DNA of 64,000 nucleotides from an uncultured Eubacteriales bacterium (GCA_900319695.1 ONPN01000002.1:1-64000); one strand, 5' to 3'. Shown: positions 7,708 through 16,042, counted from the stretch's first letter. Numbers and translations are program-made. The notes: generated from the letters alone by a model not told the origin.

Positions 7708-8297
7708 AGGGCAAGGTTGCAGAGCTGGAACCGGGACTTGCGGTGATCGACTGCGGAGGGGTCGGCTACGGCCTGAACGTCACGGCGAACACGCTGGCCG
7801 GACTGCGGTTGGGCGAAAGGGCAAAGCTCTATGTGTCAGAGTCGATAGGGGAGACCAACTTTGATCTCTTCGGCTTTCTGGAAAAAAGCGAGCGGCGCTT
7901 TTTTGAGATGCTGATCTCCGTTTCCGGCATCGGTCCCAAGGCCGCCATGTCGATACTCTCCCACAATACGCCCGAGGGACTGGCCCTGGCCATCATCAGC
8001 GGCAACGAAAAGGCCCTGACGGTCGCCCCCGGCATCGGCAAGAAGATCGCCCAGCGTGTGATCCTGGAGCTCAAGGACAAGGTCAGCAAGGAGATGAGCA
8101 GTTCCGGGCCTGAACTGCCGAGCTTTACAGCTGCACCCGTTCAGGCGGGCGGCTCGGCGGTCAACGACGCGCTGGCTGGTCTCGCTGTTCTCGGCTATTC
8201 GAGTGCCGAGATTGCGCCGGTACTCAAGAAGCTCGACACACAGGATATGACGGCCGAGCAGATTATCAAGGCCGTTCTCAAGCAGATGGTAAAGTGA
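7692..8297 (+). CDS. ruvA: Holliday junction branch-migration protein RuvA
   Basis: The 201-residue RuvA forms tetramers that hold the four-way junction and load RuvB. Domain I (about 1-62) begins MFYHIEGKVAELEPG. Domain II has two helix-hairpin-helix motifs (ISVSGIGPKAAM near 75-86 and VAPGIGKKIAQRVILELKDK near 111-130). The C-terminal domain III (about 150-201) binds RuvB. It overlaps ruvC and lies 11 bp before ruvB. Confidence 0.95.
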   Translation: MFYHIEGKVAELEPGLAVIDCGGVGYGLNVTANTLAGLRLGERAKLYVSESIGETNFDLFGFLEKSERRFFEMLISVSGIGPKAAMSILSHNTPEGLALAIISGNEKALTVAPGIGKKIAQRVILELKDKVSKEMSSSGPELPSFTAAPVQAGGSAVNDALAGLAVLGYSSAEIAPVLKKLDTQDMTAEQIIKAVLKQMVK

Positions 8298-8308
8298 GCG
8301 TATAGAGA

Positions 8309-9349
8309 ATGAGTATTAATTTTTCCGAAGAAGTCAACGAGGAGATTATCACCACGACTGCAAGCCTCCCCGAGGACAGCAACGAGGGTTCGCTGCGCCC
8401 GCGCTCCATCGCCGAGTACATCGGCCAGGAGAAGGCCAAGGATAATCTCAGCATCTTCATCAATGCCGCCAAGATGAGAGGGGAGTCCCTTGACCATGTG
8501 CTTCTGCACGGGCCCCCGGGACTCGGCAAGACAACGCTCGCCGCCGTTATCGCCAACGAGATGGGCGTCAACATGCGCATCACCTCCGGCCCCGCGATCG
8601 AAAAGCCCGGCGATCTGGTTGCCATGCTCACCAACCTCAACGAGGGGGACATCCTCTTTGTGGATGAGATACACCGTCTCAACCGCGCCTATGAGGAGAT
8701 TTTATATCCCGCGATGGAGGACTACGCCATCGACATCATCCTCGGCAAGGGGCCCTCGGCCAATTCTATCCACCTCGATCTGCCGCACTTCACGCTGATC
8801 GGCGCAACGACGCGCTCCGGCCAGCTCACCGCGCCGCTGCGCGACCGCTTCGGCGTCTCACTCCGCCTGGAACTGTACACGCCGGAGGAGCTGCAGCGCA
8901 TTGTGATGCGTTCAGCCGGGATCCTCAATGTGAAAATCGTCCCGGAGGGGGCCTATGAGATTGCCTCCCGTTCGAGAGGCACGCCTCGTATCGCGAACCG
9001 TCTGCTGCGCCGGGTGAGGGACTTTGCCCAGGTGAGGGCGGACGGCGTCATCACACAAGAAGTGGCCGACAAGGCGCTTTCCAGCCTTGAGGTAGACAAA
9101 CTGGGGCTTGACGCGCTGGACCGCCGTATGCTGCGCAGCATTATTGAGTTCTATGGCGGAGGGCCTGTCGGGCTTGAGACCCTCGCCGCGACCATCAATG
9201 AGGAGGCGGTAACGCTCGAGGATGTATATGAGCCTTATCTGCTCCAGTGCGGCTTTCTGACCCGTACGCCGCGCGGCCGCTGCGTGACGCAGAAGGCTTA
9301 TCAGCACCTCGGCCTGGAATATCTGGGTCAGCAACAGCTTGAAATATAA
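8309..9349 (+). CDS. ruvB: Holliday junction helicase motor RuvB
   Basis: The AAA+ motor of the RuvAB branch-migration complex, 346 residues. It shows Walker [10 protein letters not shown] (about 66-74), Walker B VDEIHRL (about 117-123), sensor 1 GATTRSG, the arginine finger region LRDRFG, and a C-terminal winged-helix domain ([11 protein letters not shown] onwards). The start is ATG 8309, 11 bp after ruvA. No terminator with a T run follows; only an inverted repeat at the next promoter. Confidence 0.97.
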   Translation: MSINFSEEVNEEIITTTASLPEDSNEGSLRPRSIAEYIGQEKAKDNLSIFINAAKMRGESLDHVLLHGPPGLGKTTLAAVIANEMGVNMRITSGPAIEKPGDLVAMLTNLNEGDILFVDEIHRLNRAYEEILYPAMEDYAIDIILGKGPSANSIHLDLPHFTLIGATTRSGQLTAPLRDRFGVSLRLELYTPEELQRIVMRSAGILNVKIVPEGAYEIASRSRGTPRIANRLLRRVRDFAQVRADGVITQEVADKALSSLEVDKLGLDALDRRMLRSIIEFYGGGPVGLETLAATINEEAVTLEDVYEPYLLQCGFLTRTPRGRCVTQKAYQHLGLEYLGQQQLEI

Positions 9350-9360
9350 GCTTTTTTCGC

Positions 9361-9417
9361 ATTATACAACACTTTATACAAAATAGGACTTGACTTTAGC
9401 GCGTTGTGTTGTATAAT
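9361..9417 (+). promoter_or_regulatory. Sigma-A promoter with flanking 12-bp inverted repeat
   Basis: TTGACT (9390-9395), a 16-bp spacer and TATAAT (9412-9417) form a strong promoter for the SigH-like gene. The right arm of a perfect inverted repeat (GTGTTGTATAAT, 9406-9417) covers the -10 box; the left arm is ATTATACAACAC at 9361-9372. The octamer TTATACAA also occurs at 9374-9381. This geometry suggests an operator that blocks the promoter; the regulator is unknown. Confidence 0.75.
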
Positions 9418-9451
9418 ACATGATGTATCTAATTATAGTATTTATTATGAC

Positions 9452-10069
9452 ATGACAGATTACGCAGAACTGGATGACCTGAAACTTCAACAGCTCGCGG
9501 CCGGAGGCGACAGAGACGCGGAAGAGGCGCTTGCCGAGCGCTATCTCCGGCTTGTCAGAATATGCGCGAGGCCTTTATTTCTCGCGGGCGGTGACAGCGA
9601 GGACCTGATTCAGGAGGGGACTTTCGGACTGCTCTCTGCAATCCGAAAGTACGATCCCACCGACACAACAGCCTTCAAAACCTTTGCCGAGCACTGCATC
9701 CGTATGCGTCTTTTGTCCGCAATCAAATCCGCTTCCCGATTAAAGCATTTCCCACTCAACGACGGCATATCACTTGAAGAACTCTCCGAAGATCCCGGCG
9801 CCGACATCTCGAATCTCCCTGAGTTGGTCCGCCACAGCCCGGAAGAATTGATCCTGGCAAAAGAGAGCAGGGAGGAGCTTTACGAGGCTTTTTCCCGGTG
9901 CCTGTCCTCATTTGAGATCAAAGTCCTTGATCTCTACCTGGAGGGCCTGTCGTACAGAGAAATAGCGGACAGACTTTGCAGAAATGCAAAGTCAATCGAC
10001 AACGCCGTGCAGCGAATCAGGCAGAAGCTCGCACGGGAACACCTTTTTGGCGATATCAGCAGATGCTGA
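9452..10069 (+). CDS. RNA polymerase sigma factor, SigH family
   Basis: A 205-residue sigma-70-type factor. Region 2 (about 20-95) contains SEDLIQEGTFGLLSAIRKYDP and the -10 recognition segment; after it comes LKHFPLNDGISLEEL, closely matching SigH. Region 4 (about 145-200) has LSSFEIKVLDLYLEGLSYREIA and KSIDNAVQRIRQKL, the SigH-type helix-turn-helix. SigH starts the sporulation cascade in Bacillus and clostridia. Whether this is the orthologue or a paralogue cannot be decided here. ATG 9452 overlaps (ATGA) the stop of an 11-codon ORF starting at 9420; there is no SD. Readings starting upstream at 9404 would lie above the -10 box. Confidence 0.8.
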   Translation: MTDYAELDDLKLQQLAAGGDRDAEEALAERYLRLVRICARPLFLAGGDSEDLIQEGTFGLLSAIRKYDPTDTTAFKTFAEHCIRMRLLSAIKSASRLKHFPLNDGISLEELSEDPGADISNLPELVRHSPEELILAKESREELYEAFSRCLSSFEIKVLDLYLEGLSYREIADRLCRNAKSIDNAVQRIRQKLAREHLFGDISRC

Positions 10070-10113
10070 ACGCAAATACAGCCGACAGGCACAATCAAAA
10101 GAGAGGATTCAAG

Positions 10114-10392
10114 ATGTACGAAGACAAGACCTTAGTTTGCAAAGAGTGTGGTAAAGAGTTCGTTTTCACCGCCGGTGAGCAGGAGTTCTACGCGGAGCGC
10201 GGCTTCCAGAACGAGCCCCAGCGCTGCAAGGCCTGCCGCGACGCTCGCAAGAACGCCGCCCGTGGTCCCCGCGAGTTCTTCACTGCTACCTGCGCTGCCT
10301 GCGGCGGCGAGGCCCGGGTTCCCTTCGAGCCCAAGTCTGACCGTCCCGTCTACTGCAGCGAGTGCTTTGCTAAGATGAGAGAGCAGGCCTGA
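10114..10392 (+). CDS. Zinc-ribbon protein with CxxC pairs
   Basis: A 92-residue soluble protein with two zinc-binding units: CKECGKEFVF (residues 9-18) with QRCKACRD (about 36-43), and CAACGGEARV with YCSECFAKM at the C-terminus. This is the short zinc-ribbon/CxxC family common in Clostridia, of unknown function and possibly nucleic-acid binding. SD GAGAGGA lies 8 bp before the ATG. A reading beginning at 9976 is rejected because it overlaps the sigma gene. It ends in its own terminator. Confidence 0.75.
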   Translation: MYEDKTLVCKECGKEFVFTAGEQEFYAERGFQNEPQRCKACRDARKNAARGPREFFTATCAACGGEARVPFEPKSDRPVYCSECFAKMREQA

Positions 10393-10407
10393 TCGCCTGT
10401 TCAGATG

Positions 10408-10437
10408 AAAAAGGGGACACGTTGGTGTTCCCTTTTT
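10408..10437 (+). terminator. Terminator after the zinc-ribbon gene
   Basis: The 13-bp stem AAAAAGGGGACAC / GTGTTCCCTTTTT (one G-U pair) has a 4-nt loop and an A run and T run on either side. Confidence 0.9.
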
Positions 10438-10502
10438 CTATGTTCGATCGCGAGATAAATCCTTGCAATCGACTAAGACTTATTTACCAAGGAGGAATTC
10501 AA

Positions 10503-10703
10503 ATGGAAATCACCAGAGAAACCCTGATTTCGGAAGTTGTTGAAAATGCTCCTCAGGCCATGCCCGCCTTCCAGGCGATCGGCATGCACTGCATGGGCTG
10601 CGCCATGGCCAGCGGCGAAAACATCGAGCAGGCCTGCTGCGCCCACGGAGTCGACCCTGACGAATTTCTGAAGTACCTCAAGGCCTTCCTCGAGACAGCA
10701 TGA
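10503..10703 (+). CDS. DUF1858 domain protein
   Basis: A 66-residue protein that consists only of a DUF1858 domain (ScdA N-terminal type) with the motif GMHCMGCAMASGE (residues 27-39) and a further pair of cysteines (ACCAHGVD). Such proteins occur near redox and hybrid-cluster proteins in anaerobes and may handle disulfides or metals; no enzymatic role is established. ATG 10503 has the strong SD AAGGAGGAATT. It is flanked by terminators on both sides, so it is a monocistronic gene. Confidence 0.85.
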   Translation: MEITRETLISEVVENAPQAMPAFQAIGMHCMGCAMASGENIEQACCAHGVDPDEFLKYLKAFLETA

Positions 10704-10712
10704 TGATTCGTA

Positions 10713-10741
10713 AAAAAGCCGGAATGATCATCCGGCTTTTT
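10713..10741 (+). terminator. Terminator after the DUF1858 gene
   Basis: Perfect 11-bp stem AAAAAGCCGGA (10713-10723) / TCCGGCTTTTT (10731-10741) with a 7-nt loop. Confidence 0.9.
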
Positions 10742-10763
10742 GCATATCTGCGGAGTATTTACA

Positions 10764-11438
10764 ATGAACAAACGCTTGATAGCTATTGCGGCGCTGATCC
10801 GGGACGGACAGGGCCTTGTTGACGTCGGAACGGATCACGGTTATCTGCCTGCTTATCTGGCCTTAAGCGGCTATCACGGCGCTCTTTTCGCCTCGGACAT
10901 CAAAGAAGGCCCGCTTTCCGCGGCCAAAAGGTCGGCGGCTGAGGCCGGCTTATCGGGACGTATTCGCTTCCTCCTCTGTGACGGTCTGCGTCTCTGTCCG
11001 CCGGAAGAGATCGACACCATCGTGATCGCCGGGATGGGCGGGGATGTGATCGTCAAAATCCTCGACGAAGCCGAGTGGTGCATGGATGCGCGCTATCGTC
11101 TCATTTTACAGCCGATGACCAAGGCAGAGGTTCTGCGCTACTGGTTGGTAAACAACGGGTTTTCGATCGCTTCTGAAACGCTGACCGAGGACGGAGGGAT
11201 CGTCTACCAGATCATCGAGACCTGCTTTGGCGGCGAAACAGAGCTTAACGACGCGGAGCTTTTTGTGGGTAAGCGCAGCCTGTGCCGGGATCAGGCGCTC
11301 TATAACGGCCAGGTTGAAAAGCTTTACATGCGCTTTGAACGCGCCGCCGAGGGGATGCGCGGCAGAGAAGAGCTGCCGAGACTAAAGCTCTATCGGGAAA
11401 TCTGCGCCCAGCTTATGGAAATGAGGATGCAGCCATGA
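10764..11438 (+). CDS. trmK: tRNA (adenine(22)-N1)-methyltransferase
   Basis: TrmK (YqfN) uses SAM to methylate A22 in tRNA. The 224-residue protein has the class I methyltransferase motif VDVGTDHGYLPAYLA (about 19-33), SDIKEGPL, VIAGMGGDVIVKIL and LQPMTKAEVLRYWL. ATG 10764 gives the expected start MNKRLIAIAAL; it lies 22 bp after the preceding terminator. The stop overlaps the ATG of the next gene (ATGA), the same trmK-yqfO pairing as in Bacillus. Confidence 0.9.
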   Translation: MNKRLIAIAALIRDGQGLVDVGTDHGYLPAYLALSGYHGALFASDIKEGPLSAAKRSAAEAGLSGRIRFLLCDGLRLCPPEEIDTIVIAGMGGDVIVKILDEAEWCMDARYRLILQPMTKAEVLRYWLVNNGFSIASETLTEDGGIVYQIIETCFGGETELNDAELFVGKRSLCRDQALYNGQVEKLYMRFERAAEGMRGREELPRLKLYREICAQLMEMRMQP

Positions 11439-12202
11439 CAAGTATACAGAATATCTTTGATGAACTCTGCCGCATTGCGCCGCTGGAGCTGCAAATGGAC
11501 TTCGACAACGCGGGCTTTCAGTTCGGCCGCGCCGACAGGGAGGTTCACCGTGCGCTGCTCAGCCTGGACGTGACGGACGAAGTCGCGGAGGAGGCGCGGG
11601 TGCTCGGCGCGGAGCTGATCGTCTCCCACCATCCGCTGATTTTTTCGCCGCTCAACTCTGTCTGCGACACGGAGGCTGTCCAGAGGCGCGTGTTGTTTTT
11701 AATAGAAAACGGGATCGGCCTCATCTCCATGCACACGAATCTCGATATTGCGGAAGACGGCGTGAACGACGTGCTGATCCGCCTGCTCGGCGCGGAGCCT
11801 GCGGGAGCTCTGGATGAGGACGGCTGCGGCCGGATCGGAACCCTGCCGGAGTCTGTGCCGTTGGACGCCTTTCTCAAGCGCTGCAAAGAGATGTTAGGAG
11901 CCGAGGGCCTGCGTTACTGCGCTGGCGGGAAAGCGGTCTCCCGCATCGCCGTCATGGGCGGCGCAGGCGCGGGGAGCCTGGAAGTCGCTGCGGCCAAAGG
12001 CTGTGATACCTATGTGACCTCCGATATAAAATACCACCAATTCCAGCGCGCGGCGGAGCTGGGACTGACGCTCATCGACGCCGACCATTTCTATACGGAA
12101 AATCCGGTGATTCCGGAGCTTGCGCGGCGTCTGTCCGAGCGCTTCCCAGATGTAGCCTTCCACGTCAGCGAGAGACATCGGGCCTGTATTCGCTTTGCCT
12201 GA
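11435..12202 (+). CDS. Nif3-family dinuclear metal-centre protein (YqfO-like)
   Basis: A 255-residue member of the Nif3/DUF34 family, hexameric proteins with a two-metal site. Metal ligands are in IVSHHPLIFS (His-His near 67-68), SMHTNLDIAEDGVN (His and Asp), and near the C-terminus in DADHFYTENPV. It lacks the PII-like insertion found in Bacillus YqfO. GTP cyclohydrolase activity has been proposed for some relatives, but the role remains unclear. It overlaps trmK by 4 bp, and its transcript ends in the hairpin that contains the spoIVA promoter. Confidence 0.9.
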   Translation: MTSIQNIFDELCRIAPLELQMDFDNAGFQFGRADREVHRALLSLDVTDEVAEEARVLGAELIVSHHPLIFSPLNSVCDTEAVQRRVLFLIENGIGLISMHTNLDIAEDGVNDVLIRLLGAEPAGALDEDGCGRIGTLPESVPLDAFLKRCKEMLGAEGLRYCAGGKAVSRIAVMGGAGAGSLEVAAAKGCDTYVTSDIKYHQFQRAAELGLTLIDADHFYTENPVIPELARRLSERFPDVAFHVSERHRACIRFA

Positions 12203-12209
12203 CAGGCCC

Positions 12210-12238
12210 GCATAATGCGCCTCCAGCTCTCATACACT
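12210..12238 (+). promoter_or_regulatory. SigE-type promoter of spoIVA
   Basis: GCATAAT (12210-12216), a 14-bp spacer and CATACACT (12231-12238) fit the sporulation SigE pattern (-35 like KMATATT, -10 CATACA-T). In Bacillus spoIVA belongs to the SigE regulon. The predicted transcript start is about 12245, in the loop of the overlapping terminator hairpin. Confidence 0.7.
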
Positions 12239-12273
12239 CGAACAAGTGAGATCATGAGAGCGGAGGCTTTTTT
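12219..12273 (+). terminator. Terminator hairpin overlapping the spoIVA promoter and SD
   Basis: The left arm 12219-12233 (GCCTCCAGCTCTCAT) pairs with 12254-12267 (ATGAGAGCGGAGGC), 14 pairs with one bulged A, followed by six T residues. The spoIVA ATG follows immediately at 12274. The spoIVA SD (GGAGG, 12262-12266) is part of the right arm. Transcripts from the trmK operon would therefore terminate or hide the SD, whereas transcripts from the SigE promoter lack the left arm and leave it open. Confidence 0.85.
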
Positions 12274-13752
12274 ATGTGTGAAAACAATCTGTACAGCGAA
12301 TTGGCCGCCAGAACGGACGGCGCAGTCATGCTGGGCGTCGTCGGCCCAGTGAGAACCGGAAAGTCGAGCTTCATTAAGCGCTTCATGGAGACGCTTGTCA
12401 TCCCGCATATTGAGAACAGCTTTCTGCGGGAGCGCGCGAAGGATGAACTGCCGCAGAGCGCATCCGGCAAAACCATCATGACAGCGGAGCCCAAATTCGT
12501 CCCGGAAAACGCGGTTACGATCAAACTCGGCGAGAACGCGGAAATCTCGGTTCGCCTGGTGGACTGTGTGGGTTACATGGTGGAGGGGGCGGCCGGGCAG
12601 CTGGAGGACGGACAGGAGCGCATGGTCACGACGCCGTGGTTTGACCATGAGGTCACGATCACGGAAGCGGCGGAGAAAGGGACTTATAAGGTAATCACCG
12701 AGCATTCCAGCGTGGGGATCGTGGTGACGACGGACGGCAGCTTCGGTGAGATCCCGCGGGAAAGCTACGAGCCGGCAGAAGAGCGCGCCATTGCGGAACT
12801 CAAAGCCATCGGGAAGCCCTTTGTCGTGCTGCTCAACAGCAGCGATCCCGGAAGGGAGAGCTGTGCGGCGCTGGCCCGTCAGCTTTCGCAGAAATACGAT
12901 GTATGCTGCATGCCGGTCAATTGCCTGACCATGAGTGAGGAGGACATCGGCCGTATCCTGCGCTCGGTGCTGGAGGAGTTTCCGTTAAAGGCTGTGGGCG
13001 TGTTTCTGCCGGACTGGCTTGACGCCCTGCCAAAGGAAAATACGCTGCGCAGCGCTCTCTTTGACGCTATAGCCGAGGCCTCCGGCGATCTGGAGAAAAT
13101 ACGCGACTGCGGCGCGCTGCTCTCCCGTCTGGGCGCGTGCGAGCAGGTGGAGTCGGCAAGCCTGTTGAAAAACGACCTCGGCAGCGGCGCGAGCACGGTC
13201 GAGCTGCGTCTGCCGAGAAGCCTGTACTATCAGACCATCAGCGAGCAGACCGGTCTTGAAATCGGGAACGACCGCGATCTGATCGCTATTCTCTCGGAGA
13301 TGAGCGCGGTTCGGGCGGATTACGATAATCTTCGTCACGCGCTGGAAGAGGTACGCACCCGCGGCTACGGCGTCGTCATGCCGGAAGCCTCCCAGATGAC
13401 GCTCGAGGAGCCACAGATCGTGCGGCAGGGAGGAAAATACAGCGTCAAGCTCAAGGCCAGCGCCCCGGCCATCCATATGATTATGACCGATATTGAGACT
13501 GAGGTCACCCCGGCCATCGGTGGGGAGGGAGCTTCCGAGGATATTATCAATTTCCTGCTCCAGGGCTTTGACGGAGACATCAACCGGATCTGGCAGTCGA
13601 ACATCTTCGGCAAGTCCTTGAACGATATTGCGGAGGAGGGACTTGCGGCGAAGATCGACTCTCTGCCCGAAAACGTGAAGGATAAGCTGCGCGAGACATT
13701 GGAGCGCCTTATCAACGAAGGGAGCGGCGGACTGATATGCATCTTGCTCTGA
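12274..13752 (+). CDS. spoIVA: Stage IV sporulation protein A (spore-coat base-layer ATPase)
   Basis: SpoIVA polymerises around the forespore with ATP hydrolysis to form the foundation of the coat. The 492-residue protein has the P-loop GPVRTGKSSF (residues 24-33), the region VDCVGYMVEGAAGQ, and the long coiled and C-terminal parts typical of the family, ending DKLRETLERLINEGSGGLICILL-like. The length matches Bacillus SpoIVA (492). Its partners SpoVM and SipL are encoded at 23.8 and 22.2 kb. Transcription is probably by SigE from a promoter within the upstream terminator. Confidence 0.97.
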   Translation: MCENNLYSELAARTDGAVMLGVVGPVRTGKSSFIKRFMETLVIPHIENSFLRERAKDELPQSASGKTIMTAEPKFVPENAVTIKLGENAEISVRLVDCVGYMVEGAAGQLEDGQERMVTTPWFDHEVTITEAAEKGTYKVITEHSSVGIVVTTDGSFGEIPRESYEPAEERAIAELKAIGKPFVVLLNSSDPGRESCAALARQLSQKYDVCCMPVNCLTMSEEDIGRILRSVLEEFPLKAVGVFLPDWLDALPKENTLRSALFDAIAEASGDLEKIRDCGALLSRLGACEQVESASLLKNDLGSGASTVELRLPRSLYYQTISEQTGLEIGNDRDLIAILSEMSAVRADYDNLRHALEEVRTRGYGVVMPEASQMTLEEPQIVRQGGKYSVKLKASAPAIHMIMTDIETEVTPAIGGEGASEDIINFLLQGFDGDINRIWQSNIFGKSLNDIAEEGLAAKIDSLPENVKDKLRETLERLINEGSGGLICILL

Positions 13753-13773
13753 GGGAAAGAAGCGCCCTGAGAA

Positions 13774-13802
13774 TTGACTTGCGCGGCGGCGGAAGCTATA
13801 AT
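13774..13802 (+). promoter_or_regulatory. Sigma-A-like promoter of the cwlD-like gene
   Basis: TTGACT (13774-13779), a 17-bp spacer and TATAAT (13797-13802), then SD AACGGAGGCG before ATG 13840. A housekeeping-type promoter is unexpected for a spore amidase, which is under SigE/SigG in Bacillus. Confidence 0.8.
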
Positions 13803-13839
13803 CATAGACGTTTGTGGGTCGAAGCGAACGGAGGCGGCT

Positions 13840-14547
13840 ATGGGTCTTAAGCCGCGCGACAGACTGAGGACGCTGATTGCTCTGCTTCTGGCCGCAGGGC
13901 TCCTCCTGACCCTGGTGTTTGCGCTCGGGAAGAAACAAAACACGGGTGCCGACGATCACACGAGAACGACGCTGGTTATCGACCCCGGTCACGGCGGCAT
14001 TGACAGCGGCGCACTCGGGACGGACGGAACACGGGAGAGCGACATCAACCTCGCCATCGGCCTCAAGCTGCGGGCTCTGGCAGAACTCTACGGACAGGAC
14101 AACGTCCTGATCCGTCAGGACGACAGCACCAAATGTGACTACGATACCTACAGTGAGCACCGCGATCTTGAATGCCGGACGGAGCTTACCTGCGCGGAAG
14201 CCAATCCGGTCTATGTCAGCATCCACCAGAACGACTATCCGACCGGGCAGCCCAGCGGCTCTCAGGTGATTTACGCCGCGGGACAGGGGAGTCGTGAGCT
14301 CGGGACAATCACCCACGCGAATCTGATCAATGCCCTCTATCCAAAATGTCGGCGTGTGGCAGAGCCCGCGACAAAGAGGCTCTACATACTCTCCCACCTG
14401 GACTGCCCGGCCATATTGGTGGAGTGCGGCTTTGTCTCGAACCCGGTCGATTTGGAGAATCTGAAAAAACCGGGCTACCAAACTTCGATCGCGGCGATTT
14501 TGATGGGCTCCTATCTGCAATTTACACAGAATACAGTTCGTATTTAA
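13840..14547 (+). CDS. cwlD: N-acetylmuramoyl-L-alanine amidase, CwlD-like
   Basis: A 235-residue exported or membrane-anchored zinc amidase of the Amidase_3 family. A signal/anchor segment covers residues 9-29; the catalytic set is His51 (DPGHGG), Glu66, His129 (VSIHQND) and Glu195 (LVECGFVSN). Size and single-domain layout match CwlD, which removes peptide side chains so that muramic-delta-lactam can form in the spore cortex. The neighbourhood (spoIVA upstream) supports a sporulation role, but its promoter looks vegetative, so a general cell-wall amidase is possible. Confidence 0.75.
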   Translation: MGLKPRDRLRTLIALLLAAGLLLTLVFALGKKQNTGADDHTRTTLVIDPGHGGIDSGALGTDGTRESDINLAIGLKLRALAELYGQDNVLIRQDDSTKCDYDTYSEHRDLECRTELTCAEANPVYVSIHQNDYPTGQPSGSQVIYAAGQGSRELGTITHANLINALYPKCRRVAEPATKRLYILSHLDCPAILVECGFVSNPVDLENLKKPGYQTSIAAILMGSYLQFTQNTVRI

Positions 14548-14580
14548 GATATACAAATAGTAATATACAGGAGAAAAAGG

Positions 14581-15945
14581 ATGGCAAACAAGCAGAAAAC
14601 CGTCTATGTCTGCTCCGACTGTGGGGCTGAAACACCGAATTGGGCAGGGAAGTGCCCGTCCTGCGGCGCATGGAACACTCTTTCCGAACTGCGCGTGGAG
14701 AAGTCCGGAGCCGGGCGTATTTCCTTATCTCGAAACGCGCCGGCGCCGAAACGGCTGGAAGAACTCGACGTTACGGAGGAGATACGCTTTTCGACCGGGA
14801 TCTCGGAATTTGACCGTGTCCTCGGCGGCGGCGCGGTGCTCGGATCGCTGGTGCTGGTCGGCGGCGCGCCCGGCATCGGCAAATCCACGCTGCTGCTGCA
14901 GATGTGCGCAGCTGCCGGTAAGAGCCGCAAAATTCTCTATGTGACCGGCGAAGAGAGCGAGCGTCAGCTCAAGCTGCGTGCCGACCGGCTCGGCGTTTCG
15001 GGCGGAGAGGTCTATGTCCTGGCCGAGACCGAGCTTGACAGCGTCCTCGCGGCGGCCGACAGCCTGAAACCCGATATTGTCATCATCGACTCTATCCAGA
15101 CGATCAGTCAGTCTGATATCGGTTCCGCGCCGGGCAGCATCTCCCAGGTGCGCGAGTGCACCATGCGCATCATGCGGCTATGCAAGGAGAAAAATCTCAC
15201 AGTCTTTGTTGTCGGGCATATCAACAAGGAGGGGAGCATCGCCGGACCGAAGGTGCTGGAACACATGGTGGACTGTGTGCTCTACTTTGAGGGCGAGCGC
15301 AGCACCAGCTTCCGCATCCTGCGCGCGGCCAAGAACCGCTTCGGCTCCACCAATGAGATCGGCGTCTTTGAGATGGCGGATCACGGTCTTTCCTGCGTGG
15401 AAAACCCGTCTGAGATGCTGCTCAGCGGCAGACCGGAGAACTGCCCGGGCACCTGCGTCGCCTGCGTGATTGAGGGCACAAGGCCCATTCTGGCCGAGGT
15501 GCAGGCCCTGGTGACGCCCTCCGCCTACAACGCCGCGCGGCGCAGCAACGGCGTAGATTACAACCGGGCGGCAATGCTGCTTGCCGTACTGGAAAAACGC
15601 GGCGGCCTCTCGGTAGCAGGCTGCGATTCGTATATCAATGTTATTGGCGGCCTCACACTCGAGGAACCGGCGGCGGATCTCGCCACCGCTCTCGCCGTGG
15701 CTTCCAGCTTTCTGGACCGGCCTCTCGGCGCCGATCTCGCCGCCATCGGCGAGGTAGGCCTCTCGGGCGAAATCCGCAGCGTCAGCGCCTTAAACCAGCG
15801 CCTGTCGGAGATCTCCCGCCTCGGTTTCCGACGCTGTGTCGTGCCCGCGCACCGCGGCGATGAGGCCCGAGCCTTTCCCGGTTTGAAGCTCATTCCCGTG
15901 CGCAATATCAGCGAGGCGATCGCCGCTGTCCTCGCAAGAGAATAG
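14581..15945 (+). CDS. radA: DNA repair protein RadA
   Basis: RadA (Sms) is a RecA-like ATPase that promotes branch migration in recombination. The 454-residue protein has the N-terminal zinc finger (CSDCGAETPNWAGKCPSCG, about 11-29), Walker A GGAPGIGKST (about 97-106), the RadA-specific KNRFGS motif near 250 and a C-terminal Lon-protease-like domain from about 330. ATG 14581 follows CAGGAGAAAAAGG. It lies 33 bp after the amidase gene and is probably co-transcribed with it. Confidence 0.95.
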   Translation: MANKQKTVYVCSDCGAETPNWAGKCPSCGAWNTLSELRVEKSGAGRISLSRNAPAPKRLEELDVTEEIRFSTGISEFDRVLGGGAVLGSLVLVGGAPGIGKSTLLLQMCAAAGKSRKILYVTGEESERQLKLRADRLGVSGGEVYVLAETELDSVLAAADSLKPDIVIIDSIQTISQSDIGSAPGSISQVRECTMRIMRLCKEKNLTVFVVGHINKEGSIAGPKVLEHMVDCVLYFEGERSTSFRILRAAKNRFGSTNEIGVFEMADHGLSCVENPSEMLLSGRPENCPGTCVACVIEGTRPILAEVQALVTPSAYNAARRSNGVDYNRAAMLLAVLEKRGGLSVAGCDSYINVIGGLTLEEPAADLATALAVASSFLDRPLGADLAAIGEVGLSGEIRSVSALNQRLSEISRLGFRRCVVPAHRGDEARAFPGLKLIPVRNISEAIAAVLARE

Positions 15946-15948
15946 ATG

Positions 15949-15997
15949 AAAAGCCCTCCGCACAGTCTGATTGACACAGGCAGTACGGCGGGCTTTT
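15949..15997. terminator. Bidirectional terminator between radA and the 16043 recombinase
   Basis: AAAAGCCCTCCG (15949-15960) pairs with CGGCGGGCTTTT (15986-15997) with one mismatch, with an A run on one side and a T run on the other. It sits between convergent genes. Confidence 0.75.
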
Positions 15998-16042
15998 CAG
16001 TTGATTCTGTTATCGGCCTTCACGGATGATGGCCTGTGTGTC

